A DNA stretch of 9,251 bases, taken from Pseudomonadota bacterium. GTDB taxonomy: Bacteria > Pseudomonadota > Gammaproteobacteria > Arenicellales > Arenicellaceae. Numbering within the stretch: the stretch's first letter is position 1; each line of letters begins with the position of its first letter. The position numbers and the translations under genes are program-made. The stretch is taken from contig JABJKL010000038.1 in the NCBI GenBank assembly GCA_018660405.1, positions 1-9,251 of the forward strand, given 5' to 3'. Positions 1-5,017 of the stretch are shown here, one piece after another. The notes below the pieces were generated by a model that ran no database searches, was not told the origin of the DNA, and saw only the letters and a list, made by a program, of their open reading frames with translations.

Positions 1-1118
1 ATGAGTTAAGACGTAGCATGGCGGCATGGAAGCGCCGTGGCGGCTTGGAAAAATTTGAACATAAACTGATTACAGGAATGACCAATAATGGCTACCCGGC
101 AGCATTTGCCGAGCGGATATTTCATCAAATTAAAGGTTTTGGCGAGTATGGTTTTCCCGAATCGCATTCAGCAAGTTTTGCTTTGTTAGCCTATGCCTCC
201 TCATGGCTCAAGTGTTATTACCCGGAAGTGTTTGTCTGTGCTTTATTAAATAGCCAACCGATGGGGTTTTATGCTCCGGGCCAATTGATTTATGACGCGT
301 GCCGGCAGGGCGTTGAAATTTTGCCTGCCGATATTCGCCATAGCGACAAAGACAGCAAATTGGTGAAGACATCCACTGGCAGCTCGGGTGAAGATAGATA
401 TTCTGTCCGTCTGGGCTTGCGCCAAATTAAAGGTTTGTCCAGCAAAGCTATGGACCGCATTCCCAGGTTACGTCATAAATTGTCCAGTCAAGACAAACTC
501 ATCAGCATAATGGATTTGCGTAGTCATCACTTTTCACAGCACGACTTGCAAGCATTAGCGGCTGCTAATACCTTAAAAGAGACGAGTGGGCATCGCCATC
601 AAGCCGTTTGGGATGCTATTAAACTCAATTTCGAAGCGGGCGATGATTTATTGAAAAATAGTTATCAGCGGGAAGCTCCGCCGTTGTTACGCAAACCTGG
701 AGTTGGTGAAGAAGTGCTTAAAGACTATCAAAGTATGGGCTTTAGTCTGCAATCGCATCCGCTAGCTTTATTACGTGAGTCCTTTCAATCTCTGGGTTGG
801 CTGCATTCATCGCAATGCTGGCAAGCACACGATGGAAGCTATGTTGCTTGTGGTGGTCTGGTTGTAGGCAGACAAAGACCAGCGACGGCTTCTGGTGTGG
901 TGTTTGTATCTCTGGAAGATGAATATGGTATTTTGAATGTGATCGTGTGGCCCGCGATTGCAGCAAAATACCGTCAGGCATTATTGTGTTCGCGCTTGTT
1001 GTTGGTCAAAGGCCGTCTACAGGTTCAGCAGGGCGTATTACATTTAATTGCGGGCTATCTTGCCGATTGCAGTCATTATTTGAGTGATTTACCCATCGTT
1101 TCGCGCGATTTTTACTAG
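1..1118 (+). CDS. dnaE2: Error-prone DNA polymerase DnaE2 (ImuC), C-terminal part
   Basis: This is the 3' part of a gene open from the left window edge (codons in frame from base 3), about 371 residues of a protein usually just over 1,000 aa. DnaE2 is a C-family polymerase that, with ImuA and ImuB, performs mutagenic translesion synthesis after DNA damage. Diagnostic stretches are ELRRSMAAWKRRGG at the very start, QIKGFGEYGFPESHSASFA (bases about 129-185), NSQPMGFYAP and LGLRQIKGLS. Next comes a helix-hairpin-helix-like segment, then a C-terminal OB fold beginning near base 850 (VGRQRPATASGV, VSLEDEYGILNVIVW). The protein ends in VSRDFY, close to the SRDFH end typical of DnaE2 and unlike replicative DnaE, so the C terminus is intact. 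The polymerase active-site aspartates lie upstream of the window. Known biology suggests LexA control with imuAB upstream, but neither is visible here. A weak terminator-like hairpin follows the stop. Confidence 0.95.
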   Translation, partial: ELRRSMAAWKRRGGLEKFEHKLITGMTNNGYPAAFAERIFHQIKGFGEYGFPESHSASFALLAYASSWLKCYYPEVFVCALLNSQPMGFYAPGQLIYDACRQGVEILPADIRHSDKDSKLVKTSTGSSGEDRYSVRLGLRQIKGLSSKAMDRIPRLRHKLSSQDKLISIMDLRSHHFSQHDLQALAAANTLKETSGHRHQAVWDAIKLNFEAGDDLLKNSYQREAPPLLRKPGVGEEVLKDYQSMGFSLQSHPLALLRESFQSLGWLHSSQCWQAHDGSYVACGGLVVGRQRPATASGVVFVSLEDEYGILNVIVWPAIAAKYRQALLCSRLLLVKGRLQVQQGVLHLIAGYLADCSHYLSDLPIVSRDFY

Positions 1119-1124
1119 TGCAGC

Positions 1125-1163
1125 GTCCTAAACTATATAGGCTTTGTTTAGACTTGTTTTTTA
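1125..1163 (+). terminator. Possible weak rho-independent terminator after dnaE2
   Basis: Seven bases after the dnaE2 stop, GTCCTAAAC (1125-1133) can pair with GTTTAGAC (1146-1153), with one bulged C and a 12-nt loop. A T-rich tract (TTGTTTTTTATT, 1154-1165) follows. Position and T-tract fit an intrinsic terminator. The stem is AT-rich and bulged, so it would be weak. Base pairing is read by eye and no folding energy was calculated. Confidence 0.4.
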
Positions 1164-1211
1164 TTGGCTTTCTAGAACTTGATAAACGCTGGCAGAAAGA
1201 GCTAAATAGCT

Positions 1212-1240
1212 TTGACAGCGCAGCGCCCCATCTATATGAT
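1212..1240 (+). promoter_or_regulatory. Near-consensus sigma70 promoter for rpmF-plsX-fab genes
   Basis: TTGACA (1212-1217, perfect -35) is separated by exactly 17 bp from TATGAT (1235-1240, five of six -10 matches). Transcription would start near 1247, giving an untranslated leader of about 130 nt before rpmF. It is the best promoter-like sequence I found in the window. It sits after dnaE2 and before the ribosomal protein gene, where a strong constitutive promoter is expected. It would separate the housekeeping operon from dnaE2 transcription. Confidence 0.7.
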
Positions 1241-1364
1241 TCGCGCCCAAATAAAGCGCTACCAGACGTTCCAATAAATGGACGGATTTAGCGGATATTA
1301 TTTGGATCGAATTGTTACTAAAACCAGTGGGTTGCGGACGTTATTAATCAGTTTGTGACTCCTT

Positions 1365-1370
1365 GAAGGG
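1365..1370 (+). promoter_or_regulatory. Shine-Dalgarno sequence of rpmF
   Basis: GAAGGG lies 7 nt before the ATG at 1378. This fixes the start of L32 at MAVQKS, the family's conserved N terminus, and not at the in-frame TTG at 1363, which would overlap the site itself. Confidence 0.8.
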
Positions 1371-1377
1371 AATTGCC

Positions 1378-1560
1378 ATGGCCGTACAAAAAAGTAAAAA
1401 ATCGACTTCACGACGCGGCATGCGCCGATCACACGATGCAATGGGTACACCAACATTATCCATTGACCCGACGACTGGTGAGCAGCATTTGCGCCATCGA
1501 GTCACTGCGAGTGGCTACTATCGGGGCAAAAAAGTCGTTGAAGTTAAGAACGTAGAATGA
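1378..1560 (+). CDS. rpmF: 50S ribosomal protein L32
   Basis: This encodes a 60-aa basic protein of the large ribosomal subunit, about the usual length (57 aa in E. coli). It starts MAVQKSKKS and carries the L32 signature RRGMRRSHDAM (residues 12-22). The middle GEQHLRHRVT and the C-terminal SGYYRGKKVV are also typical. As in other gammaproteobacterial L32 proteins there are no zinc-ribbon cysteines. The ATG at 1378 is preceded by a good ribosome binding site and by the strong promoter at 1212-1240, so L32 probably heads the transcription unit. yceD (DUF177), its usual upstream partner, is not in this window. plsX follows after 38 nt that contain a small hairpin. Identity is certain. Confidence 0.98.
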   Translation: MAVQKSKKSTSRRGMRRSHDAMGTPTLSIDPTTGEQHLRHRVTASGYYRGKKVVEVKNVE

Positions 1561-1563
1561 GGT

Positions 1564-1580
1564 AGACCCTTACCGGGTCT
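1564..1580 (+). repeat. Intercistronic hairpin between rpmF and plsX
   Basis: AGACCC (1564-1569) and GGGTCT (1575-1580) form a perfect 6-bp stem with a TTACC loop, three bases after the rpmF stop. No T-run follows, so it is not a standard terminator. It may protect the rpmF 3' end or mark an mRNA processing point that makes L32 message more abundant than plsX message. That role is inference. Confidence 0.55.
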
Positions 1581-1598
1581 TCGACAGATAAACACACG

Positions 1599-2648
1599 AT
1601 GACTGGCGCTGTAAGCGGTAGGTCAACGACCACAGTTGCAGTAGATGCAATGAGTGGCGATGGTGGTGCTGAAGTAACCGTACCTGCTTCGCTGAATGTT
1701 TTACGCAAGGATCGCGATATTCAATTACTGCTGGTCGGTGGCGTAGAGAAAATAGAGCAATTGCTTGGCAATTACTCCGATGTCGCTGACCGACTCGAGA
1801 TACAGGCCGCTAGCGAAATCGTGGAAATGGATGAGCCACCAGCGCTCGCTTTAAAGAAAAAGAAAGATTCCTCTATGCGTGTGGCCATTGATATGGTCAA
1901 AGCAGGGCGTGCTCAAGCGGCAGTGAGTGCGGGTAATACCGGCGCTTTAATGGCGACTTCCCGATTTGTACTCAAAATGATCCCTGGTCTTGATCGGCCG
2001 GCCATTTGCGGAGAATTGCCGACTCTAAGCGGTCACGTTCGAATGCTTGATTTAGGTGCTAATGTAGATTCCGGCCCTGATATGCTGCGTCAGTTTGCCA
2101 TCATGGGTTCGGTATTGGCCGCAGAAGTTGATGACATTAACGAGCCTAGTATTGGGCTATTAAATATCGGCGCAGAAGACATAAAAGGTAGCGAGGTAGT
2201 GAAACAGGCTTCTAGTTTAATTGCTGCTACCGGTTTGAATTATAAAGGTTATATTGAGGCTGATGACATCTACTCGGGCCGTGTAGATGTGATTGTTGCA
2301 GATGGTTTTTCTGGAAATATTTCACTCAAGACCAGCGAAGGAGTCGTAAAGTTTATTATGGGCGTTATGCGGGAAGAATTTTCCAGAAACCTCATCACCA
2401 GGTTCGTCGCCTTAATCGCGCTGCCAATAATGAAGGCGGCCGGAAAACGTATGGATCCTCGTCGTTACAATGGAGCTTCATTGTTAGGCTTGCGAGGCAC
2501 AGTAGTAAAAAGTCACGGCGGTGCCGATGTTATGGCATTTGAATATGCAATTATCGAGGCGGCCAAGGAGGCGAAAATGAGTGTGTCTGAACGTATAAGT
2601 GCAGCCATTGAGCAGCAGATGGAATCTGTTGGAGAAAATTCTACTTAG
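1599..2648 (+). CDS. plsX: Phosphate acyltransferase PlsX
   Basis: PlsX converts acyl-ACP and phosphate to acyl-phosphate, the acyl donor for PlsY, and thereby links fatty acid synthesis to phospholipid synthesis. It is a peripheral membrane enzyme. The 349-aa product (E. coli 356) contains VAVDAMSGDGG (residues 13-23, equivalent to the DxMGGD start of the family), AVSAGNTGALMA, AICGELPT, MLDLGANVDSG, LLNIGAEDIKGSE, VIVADGFSGNISLKTSEG and ASLLGLRGTVVKSHGGAD near the C terminus. The family's usual MGGD is MSGD here. The ATG at 1599 has no clear Shine-Dalgarno sequence, but there is no better start before the first beta strand, so translation may partly depend on coupling to rpmF. The next gene is fabD, not fabH, after a very AT-rich spacer. 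Confidence 0.97.
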   Translation: MTGAVSGRSTTTVAVDAMSGDGGAEVTVPASLNVLRKDRDIQLLLVGGVEKIEQLLGNYSDVADRLEIQAASEIVEMDEPPALALKKKKDSSMRVAIDMVKAGRAQAAVSAGNTGALMATSRFVLKMIPGLDRPAICGELPTLSGHVRMLDLGANVDSGPDMLRQFAIMGSVLAAEVDDINEPSIGLLNIGAEDIKGSEVVKQASSLIAATGLNYKGYIEADDIYSGRVDVIVADGFSGNISLKTSEGVVKFIMGVMREEFSRNLITRFVALIALPIMKAAGKRMDPRRYNGASLLGLRGTVVKSHGGADVMAFEYAIIEAAKEAKMSVSERISAAIEQQMESVGENST

Positions 2649-2708
2649 AAACTCTTATAATAGACTTATAAAACAAATATATATATTATAAATATCAAGT
2701 AAATTATT
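2649..2708 (+). other. AT-rich spacer at the usual fabH position, possible fabD promoter/leader
   Basis: These 60 bases contain only 7 G or C (88% A+T), unlike the surrounding coding DNA. They include an exact TATAAT (2656-2661), further TATA-like hexamers and the small inverted repeat TATAATAGACTTATA (2656-2670). No good -35 box sits 16-18 bp upstream of the TATAAT; the base run there is AGAAAA. A promoter is therefore possible but unproven. The fabD ATG at 2709 has no Shine-Dalgarno sequence, so an unstructured A/T-rich leader may be what recruits ribosomes. Compared with E. coli, this is where fabH would lie. Confidence 0.45.
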
Positions 2709-3644
2709 ATGAGTTTTTCATTTGTATTTCCCGGTCAGGGATCCCAAAGGGTGGGCATGCTCAGCACTTTAGCTGAGCACACAGCGCTCGTTACGGACAC
2801 TTTTTCAGAAGCTTCTGACGCTCTGGCTTATGATCTTTGGGATCTATGTCAGAACGACCCAAACGAGCAATTATCTCAAACTGAATTTACCCAACCAGCC
2901 TTGCTAGCAGCGGGTGTGGCAGTGTGGAAAGTTTGGTTAGCAGAAACAGGTTTAAAACCTGCTTCTATGGCGGGTCATAGCCTGGCTGAGTTTACCGCAT
3001 TCGTCTGCGCCGGTGCTTTGCCATTTAGCGAAGCAGTCAAATTGGTGCGTGATCGCGGCGTTTACATGCAACAAGCCGTACCACAAGGTGTGGGCGGAAT
3101 GGCTGCGGTGATTGGACTGGATGACGAAGGTGTGCAAAAGGCATGTGAGAAGTATCGTGGTGATGATGTATTACAGCCTGTGAACTACAATGCCCCAGGA
3201 CAAGTTGTCGTTGCCGGCCATGTTGCGGCTATTGAACGACTCGCCAGTAACGCTAAAGAGGTGGGGGCAAAGCGTGTATTACCATTGTCTGTTAGCGTGC
3301 CTGCGCACAGCGAACTTATGATGCCAGCGGCTGAAATGCTCGCAGAACGGCTGGAGAGTGTCTCCCTGACAGCCACAAATATACCGGTTTATCATAATGT
3401 TGATTACTCTGTCGCTGGAGACGTAGATTCTATTAAGGCAAAACTAGTACAACAATTGCATTCGCCAGTGCATTGGAGCAATTCGATTCGAGCGATGCGG
3501 GCTGCGGGTACTGATACATTCGTTGAGTCAGGACCAGGCAAAATTCTGGGTGGCCTCATAAAAAGGATTGATCGCGACGTGACTTCGTTTAATGTTGATA
3601 CACCTGAAGCTATGCACGCCTGCGCTAGTGCTCTTTCAACGTAA
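2709..3644 (+). CDS. fabD: Malonyl-CoA:ACP transacylase FabD
   Basis: FabD transfers malonate from CoA to the phosphopantetheine arm of ACP, supplying extender units for fatty acid synthesis. The protein is 311 aa (E. coli 309). It begins with the FVFPGQGSQ motif (residues 5-13). The nucleophile is Ser91 in AGHSLAEF, the malonate-binding arginine is Arg116 in VRDRGVYM, and the catalytic His is His200 in SVPAHSELM. NYNAPGQVVVAG (159-170) and ESGPGKILGGL near the C terminus are also typical. One oddity is that the nucleophile elbow reads GHSLA, where the family normally has GHSLG (GxSxG). The DNA (GGT CAT AGC CTG GCT) is unambiguous. Everything else looks functional. fabG follows after 30 nt in the same orientation. 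Confidence 0.97.
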   Translation: MSFSFVFPGQGSQRVGMLSTLAEHTALVTDTFSEASDALAYDLWDLCQNDPNEQLSQTEFTQPALLAAGVAVWKVWLAETGLKPASMAGHSLAEFTAFVCAGALPFSEAVKLVRDRGVYMQQAVPQGVGGMAAVIGLDDEGVQKACEKYRGDDVLQPVNYNAPGQVVVAGHVAAIERLASNAKEVGAKRVLPLSVSVPAHSELMMPAAEMLAERLESVSLTATNIPVYHNVDYSVAGDVDSIKAKLVQQLHSPVHWSNSIRAMRAAGTDTFVESGPGKILGGLIKRIDRDVTSFNVDTPEAMHACASALST

Positions 3645-3674
3645 TATTGCCTAATCACGCAAAGAGGAAGAACA

Positions 3675-4436
3675 ATGAACGAACCAGTAACTAAAGAACT
3701 TCAGCCTAAAGTATGCCTTGTTACGGGCGCGTCACGAGGAATTGGTAAAGCGATTGCTATTGAGCTGGGTAACAAAGGTTATACCGTTATTGGCACTGCA
3801 ACGACTCAGGGCGACGCAGATAATATCTGTGGGTATTTGGCTGAGGCCGGTATTACTGGGCAAGGGCAGCTATTGAACGTGAACAACGCCGACCAGGTGA
3901 CCAGTTTATTTAAAAGCATTGCAGAGTCCTATGAGGCGCCACTGGTGTTAGTTAATAACGCGGGCATTGCTAGAGATAATTTGTTGATGCGAATGAAGGA
4001 AGAGGAATGGGACGACATTTTAAACACCAATTTAAAATCTGTTTACCGCCTAAGTAAGGCAGCATTGCGCGCTATGACCAAGGCACGATTTGGTCGCATC
4101 ATAAGTATTACTTCTGTGATTGGTGTTTCTGGCAATGCTGGTCAGTCTAACTATGCAGCAGCCAAAGCGGGTATTATTGGTTTTAGCAAATCATTGGCAC
4201 AGGAGGTTGGTTCACGCGGCATTACCGTGAACACCGTTGCTCCAGGGTTTATTCAAACCGATATGACGGATGCATTATCAGAAGATCAAAAGTCGGCATT
4301 GCTATTGAACATCCCGGCTCGCCGTTTAGGCGAGCCTGAAGATGTCGCGAGTGCGGTAGCATATCTGGCCAGTGACGAGGCTTCTTATATAAACGGGGTT
4401 ACTTTGCATGTTAATGGCGGCATGTATATGAGTTAA
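3675..4436 (+). CDS. fabG: 3-oxoacyl-[ACP] reductase FabG
   Basis: FabG is the NADPH-dependent short-chain dehydrogenase/reductase that reduces beta-ketoacyl-ACP in the first reductive step of each elongation cycle. The 253-aa product has the nucleotide-binding TGASRGIG motif (17-24), NNAG (84-87), and the catalytic tetrad Asn109, Ser137, Tyr150 and Lys154 in the YAAAK context. VAPGFIQTDMTD (188-199) and the C-terminal INGVTLHVNGGMYM are as in bacterial FabG. It is about 9 residues longer than E. coli FabG because of an N-terminal extension (MNEPVTKELQ). The ATG is well supported by GAGG (3664-3667) 7 nt upstream, so the extension is probably real. The 158-nt gap after it, before acpP, contains regulatory-looking DNA. 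Confidence 0.97.
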   Translation: MNEPVTKELQPKVCLVTGASRGIGKAIAIELGNKGYTVIGTATTQGDADNICGYLAEAGITGQGQLLNVNNADQVTSLFKSIAESYEAPLVLVNNAGIARDNLLMRMKEEEWDDILNTNLKSVYRLSKAALRAMTKARFGRIISITSVIGVSGNAGQSNYAAAKAGIIGFSKSLAQEVGSRGITVNTVAPGFIQTDMTDALSEDQKSALLLNIPARRLGEPEDVASAVAYLASDEASYINGVTLHVNGGMYMS

Positions 4437-4473
4437 TATTAGTGCCCTTAAATAAGAAACTTGCGCTTTATAT

Positions 4474-4501
4474 TTGTTAATTTGCGAAGCATCAGTACAA
4501 T
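4474..4501 (+). promoter_or_regulatory. Candidate acpP promoter
   Basis: TTGTTA (4474-4479, four of six -35 matches) lies 16 bp before TACAAT (4496-4501, five of six -10 matches). Transcription would start near 4508, about 87 nt before the acpP ATG. ACP is among the most abundant bacterial proteins, and a separate acpP promoter is known in E. coli, so the location makes sense. The assignment rests on sequence match only. Confidence 0.5.
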
Positions 4502-4528
4502 GTGCACCACGTCGGACGACGGGCTTGT

Positions 4529-4544
4529 GAATCGATTTCGATTC
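4529..4544 (+). promoter_or_regulatory. Inverted repeat in the acpP leader (operator or hairpin)
   Basis: GAATCGA (4529-4535) and TCGATTC (4538-4544) form a perfect 7-bp inverted repeat separated by TT. It lies about 20 bp downstream of the predicted acpP transcription start and about 50 bp before the start codon. It could be a dimeric repressor site or, in RNA, a 6-bp stem with a 4-nt loop. It does not match FadR or FabR sites as I know them. Confidence 0.4.
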
Positions 4545-4578
4545 TGGGTAAATTGTTGTCTGGATCAGCTCAAACTTT

Positions 4579-4583
4579 GGAGG
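4579..4583 (+). promoter_or_regulatory. Shine-Dalgarno sequence of acpP
   Basis: GGAGG lies 11 nt before the ATG at 4595. The spacing is slightly long but this is the strongest such motif nearby. It sets the ACP start at MSSLEERV and rules out the in-frame ATG at 4502, which would add 31 residues foreign to the ACP family. Confidence 0.75.
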
Positions 4584-4594
4584 CTATTATACCC

Positions 4595-4828
4595 ATGAGC
4601 AGTTTAGAAGAACGCGTACGTAAGATTGTTGTTGACCAACTGGGTGTTGGAGAAGATCAGGTCACGCTTGAAGCGTCTTTTGTGGATGACTTAGGTGCTG
4701 ATTCACTGGATACAGTTGAATTGGTTATGGCACTGGAAGAAGAGTTTGATACTGAGATTCCGGATGAAAAAGCCGAAAAGATAACAACAGTTAAAGAAGC
4801 TGTTGATTACGTCACGGCTAATTCTTAA
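4595..4828 (+). CDS. acpP: Acyl carrier protein
   Basis: The product is a 77-aa acidic four-helix carrier protein that holds growing acyl chains on a phosphopantetheine arm. The attachment serine is Ser37 in the motif GADSLDTVELVM (34-45). Helix II and the following EEEFDTEIPDEKAEKITTV are nearly identical to E. coli ACP, which has 78 aa. The start chosen gives the family's MSSLEERV N terminus and has GGAGG upstream; a longer in-frame reading from 4502 is leader sequence. The gene has its own candidate promoter and inverted repeat upstream, and strong hairpins downstream. It could therefore be transcribed largely as a short separate message. It sits between fabG and fabF as in E. coli and Pseudomonas. 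Confidence 0.98.
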   Translation: MSSLEERVRKIVVDQLGVGEDQVTLEASFVDDLGADSLDTVELVMALEEEFDTEIPDEKAEKITTVKEAVDYVTANS

Positions 4829-4838
4829 TAGTTTTCAT

Positions 4839-4871
4839 TGATTGGGTGGCGGGATTGCTGTCACCCAATCA
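4839..4871 (+). repeat. Strong stem-loop downstream of acpP
   Basis: TGATTGGGTG (4839-4848) pairs perfectly with CACCCAATCA (4862-4871). The stem can extend inward by a G-U and a C-G pair, leaving a 9-nt loop. It starts 10 bases after the acpP stop. Only A/T-mixed sequence follows on the + strand, without a T-run, so by itself it looks like a 3'-end stabilising structure rather than a terminator. The adjacent element at 4882-4905 provides the T-run. Confidence 0.7.
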
Positions 4872-4881
4872 TCTATAATAA

Positions 4882-4905
4882 GCCGGTGTTAGCCGGTATT
4901 TTTTT
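4882..4905 (+). terminator. Probable intrinsic terminator/attenuator between acpP and fabF
   Basis: CCGG (4883-4886) pairs with CCGG (4893-4896), flanked by G-U pairs (4882 with 4897, 4887 with 4892) around a GTTA loop. An A and then seven T (4899-4905) follow. The stem is short but GC-rich and the T-run is the best in the window. Read-through to fabF is likely partial, which would make acpP message exceed fabF message. That level effect is inference. Confidence 0.55.
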
Positions 4906-5004
4906 GTCGGGTATTCTTTGTGCTGGCCTTGATAAGCCGAAGAAATTGTTCTGACTTAAATAAGATTGTATGGTGCGCGGCCTTCGTTATAGGCTTAGCC
5001 ACAC

Positions 5005-5010
5005 TAAGGT
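5005..5010 (+). promoter_or_regulatory. Shine-Dalgarno sequence of fabF
   Basis: TAAGGT lies 7 nt before the ATG at 5018. It supports MNKRRVVVTG as the N terminus. The in-frame ATG at 4970 would add 16 residues not found in FabF proteins. Confidence 0.7.
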
Positions 5011-5017
5011 TGTGAAG

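Noticed and set aside
1161..1274. 37-codon minus-strand ORF with TTG start in the dnaE2-rpmF gap
   Set aside because: It has no ribosome binding site and overlaps the strong + strand promoter. The frame is open upstream to a stop without a usual start codon, so it is probably chance.
1373..1555. Overlapping + frame inside rpmF
   Set aside because: It is a different frame of the certain L32 gene, with no family resemblance.
4502..4594. In-frame ATG extension of acpP by 31 residues
   Set aside because: The added residues (MHHVGRRAC...) have no counterpart in ACPs, the predicted transcription start lies downstream of this ATG, and GGAGG marks the start at 4595.
4946..4974. Possible fabF promoter TTGTTC-17-TATGGT
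   Set aside because: There are only three -35 and four -10 matches. It is too weak to annotate as a site, though a promoter somewhere in 4906-5017 is plausible.
4970..5017. In-frame ATG extension of fabF by 16 residues
   Set aside because: FabF proteins start at the MNKRRVVVTG-like strand. TAAGGT precedes 5018, and the resulting 413 aa equals E. coli FabF.
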